The notes beneath the pieces were generated by a model that ran no database searches, was not told where the DNA came from, and saw only the letters and a program-made list of their open reading frames with translations. Source: Combretum micranthum (Eukaryota; Streptophyta; Magnoliopsida; Myrtales; Combretaceae). From it: a stretch of DNA of 64,000 nt. The translations under genes were made by a program, and so were the position numbers. The stretch spans positions 1-64,000 of the forward strand of contig JAMXBD010003410.1 in NCBI GenBank assembly GCA_024138025.1. The letters are read 5' to 3'. This document shows, in pieces, positions 37,401-49,449 of the stretch. Numbering within the stretch: position 1 is the first letter of the stretch; each line of letters begins with the position of its first letter.

Positions 37401-37812
37401 ACTTGTGGAAATAAAATGAAGGAAAATAATTGAGTTACATTACATAAGTTTGATTTGGCGTAGAAGGCTTGATATGCCATCTTTATATAGGAAATTTAGG
37501 TAATAGAATTAGGAAGAGAAAGGAATAAATAGATCAAATTAATTTAACTAAATATTAACTAAGACTATAAGTGTTACTTGAGTTCTCAAATGACTACTAT
37601 CTAGTTAAACTAAAGGTTTTACTATTCAAATTATAAAGTTCCTATGGCAGGGTATTCTTTTCCACCTATATTCAGTTTGATTCCTAATATAATTCATGAA
37701 ATGATTTAGTTGATAGATTGAATCAAAGGTTGTTGTTTTCCGTTTAAAATGCCATTGAATTTTTTATTAATCCAACTTCATGAACTGGTGCTTGAAAATT
37801 CAGGGGTTTGCA

Positions 37813-37828
37813 TCTCATCCCCTTTATA
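37813..37828 (-). other. Polypurine tract of minus-strand element
   Basis: The minus strand reads ataaaggggatgaga directly before the LTR start tgcaaacccc. Upstream, gttttgtagacaaaactttt matches the pre-PPT sequence of the plus-strand element (near 58510-58525). It marks the 3' end of the internal region. Confidence 0.8.
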
Positions 37829-37869
37829 AAAAGTTTTGTCTACAAAACTCAAGATGTACTTAAAGTATC

Positions 37870-39200
37870 AATCAGTTCTAGATACTTGCACCTCATTTCA
37901 TCCTCTACTTCCCAAGTTGCTTCCTCTACTGCATGATCCTTCCAATGTACCTTTACATAACATATCTCCTTGTATCTCAATTTTTGTATCTTATAATCTA
38001 ATATCTAAGTAAGATGTTTCTCATATGTTAAATTTTCTTTTGAACAAACAAGTACTAGCTCAATTACTTTATTGGTACTGGAAATATGCTTTCTCAATAC
38101 TGATACATGGAACATATCATGCAAGTTAGAAAGATTTGGAGGCAACGCCCATTAGTATGCCAAGTTTCCAAGTCTTTCTAATATCTCAAATGGACCAATG
38201 TTTCTAGGTTTTAATTTCCCTTTAGTTCAAACCCGATTTTCCTTATAAGACTAATCTTGAAATAGAAATGATCTCCAACATCAAATTTTAAAGGTCTTCT
38301 TTTAATATCTGCTCAGCTTTTTTGTCTATCTTGAGCTTCTTTCATTCTTTATTGTATAATTCTCACTTTATCTACCACTTCATGTACCAGATCTGGTCCT
38401 AAAACAATTGTTCCACATTATCCCAAAACAGAGGAGATCGACATTTCTGACCAAATAATGCTTCATATGGAGGCATATGGATAGTTGAATGATAACTGTT
38501 ATTATATGCAAATTCAACTAATGGAAGGTGAGTGTCCCAATCACCTTTACATTCCATACACATGTTGGCAGCATGTCTTCTAATGTGTGAATGTTTCTGT
38601 CAGATTTTCCATCTATTTGAGGATGGTAAGCAGTATTGAACTAAAGACTCATACCTAGGCTTTTGTAAACTTATGCAAAACTTCAATATAAAACATGGGT
38701 TTTTATCCGAAATGATCCTTGTAGGGACTCCGTGAAGCTTTACAATCTCTTTAATATAAATACAAGAGAATTTTTCCAATGAATATGTCATGTTAATGGG
38801 AAGAAAATGAGCTACCTTTGTCAATTGATCTACAATCTCCTATACTACATTATAATCACCTTTAGTCTTAGGGAATCCACTCACAAAATCCATTATCACT
38901 TGATCCTATTTCCATTAGGAACTGCTAACAATTATAACAATCCTCCTAGTCATTGGTGCTCTGCTTTTATTTGTTAGCATACTTCACATTTTACCACAAA
39001 ATTAGATATATCCCTTTTCATGTTGTTCCACTAGTAATGCTTCTTTAAGTCCTAATACATCTTGGTTCCTCTAGGGTATATGGTTTAGCTAGATGAATGC
39101 ACTTCCCTCATAATTTCTTTTCAAAGTTCGACATCTTCTAGCACACATATTTTGTGAATCATCTTTATAATTCCATCATCGTTCACCTTAAGATCAACAT
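37870..39200 (-). pseudogene. pol: Gypsy integrase with C-terminal tail, decayed
   Basis: Minus-strand reading in several frames gives, in order: an HHCC zinc-binding region (about 38935-39115, with VKCEVC and KAEHQ); the catalytic core with VDQLTKVAHFLPI, IVKLHGVP and ISDKNP, holding a core aspartate (38600-38824); AYNNSYHSTIHMPPYEALFG (about 38440-38545); the GPFEIL motif (38183-38200); FHVSVLRKH; and a chromodomain-like tail with HWKDHAVEEATWE (37898-37960). The enzyme would insert element cDNA into chromosomes. Stops and frameshifts are scattered along the whole length, so it is dead. The order after RNase H and the MPPYEAL/EEATWE motifs fit a Tekay/Del-like chromovirus; that assignment is an inference. 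Confidence 0.88.
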
Positions 39201-39379
39201 ATTTACCCTGAGATATATTGTTTGATCATTAGTAGTGTCAGATCAATCTCCTATGCCTTTTTAATCCTTTCAAGAATGGTAGGCTCAACCACTAAGTTAG
39301 TCATTTCTATATTAGTCTCATGCCATGTAAATTCAATATTCACTCTCTCAAATTCCTTAATCAACTCAGTTTGATCAGT

Positions 39380-39563
39380 GATCTAGGCAATTACCTTAGC
39401 GTAGTTTTTATGACTCAAAGCATCTGCTACTGCATTTACCTTCCCAACACAATAGTTAATTCCTAAATCATAATCTTTAATTAATTCAAGCCATCGTCTT
39501 TGTCTCATTTTTAGCTCTTTTTAAGTGAACAAATACTTTAGGATCTTACGATTAGTGTAAATC
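39380..39563 (-). pseudogene. pol: RNase H, C-terminal part
   Basis: On the minus strand this encodes KELKMRQRRWLELIKDYDL and VADALSHK, typical of the gypsy RNase H end (usually RRWLELLKDYD and VADALSRK). A stop sits just before KELK. The upstream part of RNase H is missing: the frame breaks at about 39565 where a truncated LTR begins and resumes beyond 42212 at an earlier point in the domain. Roughly 70 residues of the core are lost, so RNA-strand removal is impossible. Confidence 0.85.
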
Positions 39564-39565
39564 TC

Positions 39566-42212
39566 ACACCTCGGGAAGGTCTAGTTCGTCTCCCAAGTCT
39601 CCTAATCAAAAGAAATAACTCCAAAGTATTTCAATGAAATTTGAATGAACCTATAAATTCTATTCTAATAAGTTCGTCAAATTTCTCCTAAGAGGAAATT
39701 CCAACTTAAAACGGCCATCACTTGGTCATTTTTACTCGGAATTTCGTATATTAATATCGATTTCTACCTATTCAACAAGAGCTATCTATTTCTAAAGTTA
39801 TTTCTATCAAACAAGGTCATTTCGTCCATGAACAGTAGGGTATGAAATGCTACACGAGATTCTCGACCCACAAATCAATTTCTAATTTCAATCCAAGCAT
39901 CATTCCAAAGCTTTGATAGATACTTAGCTATCATTATATCTTGAAAGACTCTTTTATATACAAACATAACTCAATTTCATGCATGATTCATGGGTGTTGG
40001 TCAATCTATTTCCTCATGTATTTAGACACTGCTCCATGAGATGTGTAAGACACTATTTTCCTAGCTTTGTTTCGACCAAATGCATTATATGTACATGCAT
40101 TACCTATAAGTTACTATCATGAATGTCATGAGATGAGCTATCTATATGTACATCCTCAATGATATATGATATCAAGAATTCTTTTAGAAAACTTTTGCTT
40201 TGTTAAACTTTAGAAATTACTAGACTTAAGAAAACTAGTTTTGCTCTTTGCAAAATCATACTTACCTTCATCAAAACTCAACTTTAATGACCTGTATGCC
40301 TAACACCATCATTATTTTAATAAAATTCTTCATTTTGGAGTTGGAAAATAAATGTTTAAATAGGAGATTTACCTAGTTACGAATTTTACAAGATTTTATG
40401 GAATTAAAACATTGTTTAATCTATACTTTGAAACATTTCCTTGTTTTAGGATTATACTTTAATAACTTTCATTTATCCTTATCAAAATTAGGTCTTTATT
40501 ACATGTATTCCCTAGAACTTCTATTTTTCCATTAAAATCCTCATTTTGGCATTTGGAAATGGGTGTTTAAATAGAGGTCATTTCTAAATCCGAATTTTGA
40601 AATTTATATTTGGGATTGTTTCTTTTATAAAACTCATTTAATCTTTCTAAAACTAATTCCTAATGAAACATACTCCTTAAGGCTTCCATTTCTTTAATAA
40701 AATCTTGTTTTGGGGTTGCAAAATAGGTGTTCACATATCAAGCTTTCCTTATTACGAATTTTAAGTTTGTTGTTGGGATTGATACATAATGCTAACATAA
40801 CTTTTGTAAAATTTTCTTGTTTTGAAAATATCCCTTAGTAGATCTAAGCTTTACTTATCAAAACGACTCATTTATGATACCTATTCCTTAAGCCTTTCAT
40901 TTTTAATGTAAAATACTCATTTTGAAGTTGAAAAATAGCTTTTCTAAATAGGGTTCCTTTTAGATCCGAATTTCCAAAAATTATTTTTGTTGAAACTAAA
41001 ATAGATCTTAAGCTTTTTAACATTTTTCCACTATTATCATGCTACTACAAGTCCTTTATGTACATAAAACAAAAACACAAGGCATTAGTGTACTCAGAAC
41101 AACTAGATCTAGTTTATTATACTAGTCATAAATGCAAATGCACTATGATCATTATGCAGATAATGTTAAAATGATGAATACATATACAAAACTTTAATAA
41201 TAACAACATAACTAAAAAAATAAAGCATAATAATAGCAAAATAACTTAAATAACAAGAACTACAACGTTGTGATGGCAAGGATCTCATGTTCAAGTGTTT
41301 CCACATCCCTAACATAAAGCTCATGGGGATTTTGAGTGGAATCACACATGTATGATCTTATCATTACATGTTTTTAAAGTGGTAGGGTATAGGTCTATTA
41401 CCTATTTAGTGTTTGAAACAAAAAACTTAAAGAAAAATATAGTGTATGTGTGTATGGTGGAGGTCACGGCAACCAGAGGAGAGGAGAGGAGAGAAAAAAA
41501 ATTGCAAGAGTTTGTTTATATGAAAAGTGAGAAAGTGAAATGAAGTTGGTATAAAGCGGTATTTATAGAAAAGTGGATTAGGGTTTGTGTAATAAAAGAA
41601 GGAATAAATAAAACAAATTGAGAGGGAGAAAAGAGGGAGGGCGCCGGTTTGGTAAAGGGAGAGAGGGAGAGATGTTTGATATTTGTTTTGTATAATAAAT
41701 TCAAATTTAAAAGTAATTTAAGTAATAAAATGCATTGAAAAAGTAAATGTAAGGAAAAATATAATATTGTAAGAATAGGTTATAAGGATGTAAGAATAGG
41801 GTATGGGTAGTTGTACTTGTGAATAGTATGACTGGAAATCAAAAAGTAGATTAGACAATTAAAGTACCGGTAGTAAGACTGATATATTTGGAAATCTTAT
41901 GAAATTACGAGTCTAATGGTACTAATAACATATTTTTAGTATCTCGAGCCCCGAGACATGCTTTTCAAAGTCTGTATCCGATCGGGTTCAAAATAGGTTG
42001 AAAATTCACTAATATGATATTTGTAAGCATCCTAATATTATTACAAACTGATCTACACTCTCCACTTATATTTCGACTTCTTGGTTTAAGAACACGGGGT
42101 TGCTAGATTTAAACAGCTAATGTTTCCTGGGAATTTGTTGACTTAGGGTTTTCGGTTGACCTTTCGGTTTAGGGTTTAAGCTTGCAATTACCATAAAAAT
42201 TAGGGGTTTACA
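39566..42212 (-). mobile_element. Truncated minus-strand LTR in RNase H (2.65 kb)
   Basis: The right end is intact: aggggtttaca ending at 42212, followed by RT/RNase H coding sequence. The left side begins abruptly near 39566 in the 'gtctcctaatcaaaag' block, which in complete LTRs lies about 1.2 kb from the end. The last 1.2 kb and part of the host RNase H were therefore deleted together. A TATA box lies at 41560-41567 and taccggta near 41865. There is no hairpin module; the 40300-41000 body resembles the repeated phrases of the 4.9-kb LTR at 23480, in reverse. No TSD can be found. Confidence 0.8.
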
Positions 42213-42221
42213 TAATGTTTG

Positions 42222-43350
42222 ATTGCTATTTGGTAAGGTTAAGATTGGTGCAAATAGTAACTATTGTTTCAATTTCAAAACTACGATCCCATTCATTAGT
42301 CTACATAAACTTTTCATTCTTCCGAGTAAACTACGTAGGTGTTCTAGCTATCTTAGACAAATCTTTTATGAACTTTCGATAATATCCTACTAGTCCCAAG
42401 AAACTCCATAATTCGATGACTATTTCAGGTTGTTTCTAGTCTCCAATAGCTCTAACTTTCTCAAGATCGACTAAAATGACTTTTCCTGGGACCACATGTC
42501 CTAAAAAGGAAACTTCATTCAACCAAAAGTCACATTTCGATAATTTAACATACAGTTTATTTTCCCTTAGTATTTGTAATGCGATCCTTAAATGTTTTGC
42601 ATGAAGCTCAGGAGTTGGTGAATAAATCAAGATATCATCAATGAATACTATGTTACATTTATCCAATAATGGTTTATACACTCTACTCATTAGGTCCATG
42701 AAGGCTATAGGTGCATTTGTTAAGCCGAATGGCATTACCAAGAACTCATAATGCCTATACTGTGTTTGGAATGCATTTTTATGTACGTCTTCCGGTTGAT
42801 CCTCAATTGGTGATACCCCAGCCTCAAATCAATCCGCAAAAACACACTGGCTCGATGTAATTGATCAAAAAAGTCATCAATTCGAGGCAATGGATACTTA
42901 TTCTTAATAATGACTTTATCTAGCTCCTGATAATCAATGCAGAGTCTCATGAAACCATCTTTCTTCTTACAAATAGTCCTAAGACTCTCTAAGGTGAGAC
43001 ACTTGGTCTTATGAATCCTTGGTCCAACAATTCTTGTAACTACTTTTTCAATTCTCTAGGTTCCACAGGAGCCATCCTATATGGAGCATTTCAGATTGGT
43101 TCAATTCCATGCATTAAATCAATGGTGAAATTAATTTCCCGTTTTGGGGGTAAGCTAGGTAATTCTTTAAGGAATACATCAAGAAATTCATTTACAATAG
43201 GAATATCAATTAACCTTGCTTCTTTTCTTTCCTCCTTAACATCATACAAAGTTGTGAACCCCGGTGATAGTGTCTATTACTTGACAGAAGCTCAAGTGAG
43301 CTTACTACCTTTTGTAAGGTTTTCACCCCTCCTCCAATTCGCTACTTGAA
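42222..43350 (-). pseudogene. pol: Gypsy reverse transcriptase, frameshifted
   Basis: Reading leftward on the minus strand: a linker with LKELPSLPPKREI and [13 protein letters not shown] (43020-43200); [43 protein letters not shown] (42735-42960); then, after a frameshift near 42738, [10 protein letters not shown] and the catalytic FIDDILIYS box (aspartates at 42634-42645), SKCDFW and SFLGHVV. The start of the RNase H region (SFLGLVGYYRKFIKDLSKIA) follows at about 42300-42400. It copies element RNA into DNA in the virus-like particle. The YxDD-type box is intact as FIDD, but the frameshift and stops inactivate it. About 15-20 residues between LLDQGF and KKKDG are poorly matched, perhaps a small deletion. 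Confidence 0.9.
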
Positions 43351-43352
43351 AT

Positions 43353-43652
43353 CTGACTTCTTTCCTTTGGCAATCCACCATGGCCTTTACACTAGTCATT
43401 CAATTCATTCCTAAGTTCATGCTATACTTTTGCATTTTCAATACTATGAGATCAGTGTTAGTATTATGGCCTTGCATCTTCAATGGATGATCCCAAATTA
43501 ATTCTTGAGTTGTGACTATACTCCCTGTAGGGTGCTTAATACTAAAACATGCAGTAGAAATCAATATAAGGTTCCCAGTTTTGGTTGCTACTAATGTAGC
43601 AATAAATGAATGAGTGGCTCTGGTATCAAATAGGGTGTAAGTAGTATGATTA
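43353..43652 (-). pseudogene. pol: Aspartic protease region, split by LTR insertion
   Basis: The minus strand encodes LFDTRATHSF followed by a hydrophobic stretch and further PR-like sequence. The family active site is D-T/S-G-A; here Gly is replaced by Arg (codons at 43619-43627), which should abolish cleavage of Gag-Pol. The upstream part continues beyond the LTR inserted at 43653-62964, at 62965-63010, in the same frame. PR lies between gag (right) and RT (left), as expected for Ty3/gypsy. Confidence 0.82.
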
Positions 43653-46600
43653 TGTTACGCCTCAACGGGTACCCTAAAGGTGATAACCCGCCGTCCACAA
43701 TATTAAAACTTAAGAATGACTACCTCAGTCACTCGAAAGCTTTTATATTGGTACAAGGCGTACATTCACACATCAAAGGGAGACCAGTGGAGTAATGCAT
43801 TTTAAGATATTGGCAGCGAAACATGCAAAATGATACTTAATATATTTCTTCAAAGTATAAAGTCTTACAACTTATACGGGACATTCCCATAGTAAGTCTC
43901 CATAATAACATAGTCTTAATATGAAGATTAACTATAGCTAAAAAATTTTAGAAGAAATCTAGTCTAAGACTTCAAAACAAAGATCTTCCAAAAGCTTCCC
44001 AAAACATAAGTTCTACCCGGGTGATCAAGGTAGTCTTGGGTACGAAAAAAAGATCCTGCAATATCAAAACTCTATTGGGGGAATAAGCATAACTAGCTTA
44101 GTAAGATAATCCTTACGTAAAAGTACTTATAAAAAACATTCAAACAAGTTCATTAATCAAGAATATGAAATACAACAACCATATGATCAAACAATACATA
44201 CGACTATCCGGTTTCATATGTATGATGGATTTACCCCTCCATTAGTGGTTAGGAAATGATTTAAACTAGGCTCCAAAGGACCTCCCTAAAATTTTGCGCT
44301 TGTCTTAGGGTTCTAACGAACCATACTACTAGTCTTCGAGCTTTCCTTACCCAAAGTGATCGATCTGACTCGGCTACAACTTGAGGCCGTATTCTCCGAA
44401 CGTCCTAATTTATCAAGATGTAGCTAGGCGGCTTACCTTTCTAGTCCCACACTGAGGAGTAGTAGCAAAAATGAGAAATGATATTCTAAGTGATATTCAT
44501 GAGTAATTTATTTATGGAATATCTAATCCGACATTAATTTATTTAAAGCGATCAATTAATATTTGCACATACGCATTATACATAGAAACAATTATAGCAA
44601 TCACAGGTCAAGTTCCGAAATACTTATCGTTCATTGATCGCACATAACAATTCACATACATAATTCTCATGATATCCCACATGTATATCAATTTTATCTT
44701 TTCCTAACATCTAGTGCTCTATTCTACAAGCACATGCCCGATACATAAACGTAAAGGAAACTCACTCGTCCATAGCAATCTTCTATCAATCTAAGTATTC
44801 ATCGAGAAAGAGAAGATCTTGGTCCTCATCACCTAAACAAAAGAAATACCCAAAATGAGTATTTCATCCAAGTTCTACTTAAATTTCTAACTCTATGTCA
44901 TTGAATTTGTCAAAATTCGTATTAGTGGAATTCCAACTTAAAACGGCCATAACTTGCTCATTTTAACTCAAATTTTCACATATTATGTACCATTTTCTAT
45001 CTACTCGAAAAGATCTGTCTATTTCTAAGGTTATTTTTATCAAAAGAAGCCTTTTAGGTCACGGAACAGTGACGTACGGATTTATCACAAAAATTTCAGA
45101 TTCAAAACTCAAGTTTTTTAAACTTTTCTTCATCCAAAAATCCTTGTACCAAATATAGATATAAATATAGTTGGAATATCCTGTGACCATATCATAAGCA
45201 TGAATTTATTGAAGTTGTCCTAATAATGATTTTTATACAACAAGGTGTTCTAAAAGTTGGAAAAGTAATGCTTTGAAAATTTTTATTTTAGCTTAGTTAG
45301 AAAAGTTCTTGGATTATTATAAGTAAGTATTTTCCTCTTTTTAACTTTATCTATCCTTTGAAAACAATTCAAAATTTCCAAAATAATTTTAGTCTTTTAA
45401 AATTCCTATAACTTCATTTTTAGGTGTTAAAAGTGTATTTTCTACATATTTTCGTGATAGTAACAAAATTTCTTAAAGTTCACTTGTTCTTAGTTTTTCC
45501 TAAAGTAAGTTTTAACAAGCAATAAGGGTTTCCTAAGTTATTCACAAATTTTATTTCCCTAAGAGAAATTTATTTCCTTAAAAAGAGAACTTCTTGTTTT
45601 TCCTTACTACTTTAGAGTTTTGATGACTTTCACAAATAAGTTTTAAAAAAAAGCTTTTGCTAACCAAGAATTTGAAATCTTAAGTTTTTAAAGAAAACTT
45701 TTTCCATTTTTTCATCTTTGAAACGAATATGTTTGAAAATTTACTTTTATGTATTCTTTGTTAAAACTCTAATGTACCATTGTTACTAAGACTTGTTATG
45801 AGTTTACTTAAATTTTTAGAAAAGATTTGTGAAGGTAAAACTCTTAGCTTTTTGTGAAAATCCATTCTTTAAGTAACCAAAGTTTATTTTTGGAAAAGAG
45901 TTCATAAAAATTATTTTCCTAATATTTTTTTTGAGACAATATCAATATGCCCATGCATGAAAATAAATATATAGTCATGAGAAATATAGTCAATATAACA
46001 TAATAAGATAAAATAAAAGTAATAAAAGCATAAAAGCAAGGTCAAGGGTTAGGAACCTTAGCTTCATACAGTCATCCCGGGACTAAAAATAGACTAGTCT
46101 CATAAGAAAAGAAAGAAAAGAAAGAGAAAAAAATTTGTTTTGACTTGATGAGGACAAGTCTAAGATTAGAAAGACTAGTCTTAAAATAGCATAAAAGTAA
46201 ATAAATTACACTGTATGAAAATAAATAAATAAATAACAAGAAGCTCTAAAGAATATATATAGATACATAAATATATTTAATTAGACATATTTAAGAAGTT
46301 AGCATAATGACATTAATGATATGAGCAAAACATAATAACAATAATAGAAATATAGAAATAGATATTTATGAACAAGAACAATACAAGAACATTGTAAACC
46401 CCCAAATTTTTGGAATCGGTTTAAGCCTAAAACCCTAAACCGGAAGTCAATCGGAGCTCTAAAGGTCAACAAAACCCTAGTTAGATGTAATGGCTTAAGT
46501 CCGACAATCCCGAATAAGAAACTCGGTGAGAATAAGTAGAAGTTTAGAATGTAGAATAGTGTGTAATTATCTAAGGTAGCATAAAAAGATCAAATTAGTA

Positions 46601-47604
46601 AAACCGCAACTCGTTTCGAACCCGATCGGACACGGTTCTTGAAAAACGTGTCCCCGAGCCCAGAATAGTAAAAATATTCCAAATATACTGTTAGACTCGT
46701 AAAAACATAAGGTTTTCAAAAATATCAATTTTGTAATTTTTCGGTAAGTAAAAATAACAGATATCGCATTCATATACGTATTTTCTTACTACCGATACTT
46801 TATTAGTCATATATACTTTACATTTCACTATTTATTACTATTCTACACTATTTTTTTATCTCTACTTTTTCTTACACCAACTCTTACACACACCATAACC
46901 TATAACCTTTACTTTTTACCGTTCCCATAACTTTATTTCACATCAACCTTACTTATTACTTCATTTAATCCACAAAATACAAAAAAAATAAAATCTCTTC
47001 CTCTCTCTACCCATGGCCACGCCCCCCCTCTCTCCTCAATTTGTTTCAATTTTCTTTTATTTTAATTACACAAAAATCACTCCACATTTTCCTATAAATA
47101 CCCCCCTCCTCTTTCACTTCTTTCACACAATTACTACAAACAAATTTCTTACTAAAACTCTCTCAAATTCTCCTCTCAAAACTCTCTCAAAATATCTTCC
47201 CAAAACTCTCTCAAAATAATTCCAAAACAACTTCTACCTACAACAAAAAGAAAAAACAAAACCACATAACACTACCAAAGTCTTCTTTAAGTAACCATTT
47301 CCTATTATTTTCTTCTTCTCATGTCATGTAACTTTACATGACCATAGTGTGAGTTTCCAAAGACTAAATGTTATGGAAGCTACATTATGTTCATATATTG
47401 TTCTTGTTCATGAAAATCTATTTATGTTTATATTATTATTTTTGTTCACATTATTGTTACTATATCTAAGTATTATTATCTATATATATATATATATATA
47501 CATGTTCTTTAGAGCATATAAGCTCACTTGCAATTTATTTATTTTATGCAATGCAATTTATTTATTTATTCCATTGCAATTTATTTATTTATTCCTTGTT
47601 ATTT

Positions 47605-47644
47605 TAAGACTAGTCTCTAGTCTTAGACTTGTCCTCATCAAGTC
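47605..47644 (+). other. LTR hairpins H1 and H2
   Basis: taagactag (47605-47613), tct, ctagtctta (47617-47625), then gacttg (47626-47631) and caagtc (47639-47644), both perfect. H3 nearby (47683-47704) has one mismatch. Confidence 0.65.
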
Positions 47645-49449
47645 AAAACAAATTTTTCTTTCTTTCATTTCATTTTATTTTGGAACTAGTCTACTTCTTA
47701 GTCCTGAGAGCCTTGAAAAAGCTAAGACTTCTAATACTTGACTTTATTATTTATGTTATTTTTGTTTGTTTGCTACTTCTCATAATTCATGTTCATTTAA
47801 ATTGTTGTAAAAAATTTCAAGTTCTAAAAATAATTGATAAAAAGGAGGTTTTGACACTTAGAAATAAATTTATGTAAAATATAAGATATATGGTTTAAAC
47901 AAAAATAAAGTTGTTTTCAAAAAAATAAAGATCTTTGCAAACATATAGACAAGGAAAATTGTATAGGAAAAATAAGTAGGAAAAATAGCACTATTATGGA
48001 GAACATAGAAAGAAAAAAACTTATTTTCAAAAAGCTATTTAAAAAAAATAATAATAATAAAGCAAACATAAAACACCCTTAGAAAACAAAGGAAACAAAA
48101 TATTCATTTCAAAAGATTTACAAAATGAATTTCTTGTAAACTATAGTTTTCTAAACTTCTAATTAATATTTTTTACTCAAGAAACACGATTGGACACTAA
48201 ACACTTGAGCATGGATGAATATGAGCTATGTAGCTATAAAAAGAGGATTTTCAACTATATAGATAACTAAGTATTTATCAAACAAATTTTGATTGATTGA
48301 ACCAAAGTTGTTTCTTAATTGGAAAGTTCGTGGTAAATTTTATCGCCACTGCTTCAGGGCCTAAATGATTTATTTTTTATACAAATAATTTTAGAAATGA
48401 ATAGATCTTTTCGAATAAGTAGAAATCGGTATATTATATGCGCGATTTCGAGTTAAATTGACCAAGTTATGGCCATTTTAAGTTGGAACTTTCCTTTATA
48501 AGAACTTTAACGTTCTTTTGGCATTGTTTTGTCAAAATTCAAGAAAATCATCAAGAAATACTCATTATAGGTATTTTCTTTGGCTAGGTGACTCCGAGGA
48601 AGGATACCTATATGCCGAAGATTATTTCGATTAAGTGGAGTGTGTGAGCGACTCATCCGTATAAGAAGAATAGTCGACATGGCATCGTGAGTTTATTTCC
48701 TTTAAATACTATACTTGTTGTGCTTGTAATTTAGTTGCATTGGAGTTAGGAAAAGACAAATGGATATATATGTAAAATAATTCCTTGAAAGAATCTTAAG
48801 AACAGCGAGGCCGGAATTGATTTAAATGTTTGTTTTAGTATAGCACTTGCTTTGTATGAGATTCTTTGATCGCCTTAAATTGGACAATAATAATGTTATG
48901 ATATCATAAATAAATGGATTCATGCATACCACGAAGTGAGTCACATTGCATTTGGGTTATTATCCTTGGGTGAGAAGGATAGTAAGTTCATGTCGAAAGT
49001 AACACTTGGCGGAGTATCCAAAAGCGATTGCTTGGTGGTGTTATGGAAAAGGAAATGCTTGGCGGAAGATCCGAAAGCAAGGCTCAATTCAAGTAGACTT
49101 CATATACTTGGTGATATTGATCGAAAGCATAAAACTTTTTACTAAAACTACTTGTTTTGAGGTTATATATCATCAAACCCCGAATGGAGGGCGCAAATCC
49201 ATTCAACATATAATTCTCAGAAAACTATATGCCTTGTTTACCCACGTGTATGTTGCATTCCATTTGTTTGATTAAATAACTTGTTTAAAATTTTATTACA
49301 AGAAGTTATTTATGGAAATAATTCTCACTAGGCCTGTTAGCTTATACCCTCATAGACATCTTTTGTAGTTCCCCTATCTGTGGTTGAGACCACGAAGACC
49401 TTGCAGTCAGGTAATTTCTTTTTGGATAAAGGAAATTTTAGATGAAGTT

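Larger units (their letters stand above)
22679..37812 (-). mobile_element. Minus-strand junction LTR (about 3.34 kb net) split by nested LTRs
   Basis: The PBS-side terminus is tgtcacgccccc at 22679 and the other terminus is aggggtttgca at 37812. Pieces 22679-23053, 31390-31925 and 35385-37812 add up to about 3.34 kb after removing nested solo LTRs with their TSDs. The piece at 35560-35640 aligns with the 'ctcac..gactat..tcacct' block of other copies, and a TATA box lies at 37482-37489. A PBS lies on its left (22658) and a polypurine tract on its right (37813), so it serves as the 3' LTR of the pol-bearing element and as the 5' LTR of a truncated left unit. Confidence 0.75.

Noticed and set aside
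35560..37500. A possible host gene (frames at 37002-37374 on both strands)
   Set aside because: The interval aligns in order with the leader and promoter part of a minus-strand LTR (tcacct block, TATA at 37482) and ends at an LTR terminus next to a polypurine tract. The frames overlap on both strands and have no family features.
43619..43630. tctggtatcaaa, similar to a minus-strand primer binding site
   Set aside because: It is the protease DTR codon region read on the other strand, and no LTR end sits 8 nt away in the right orientation.
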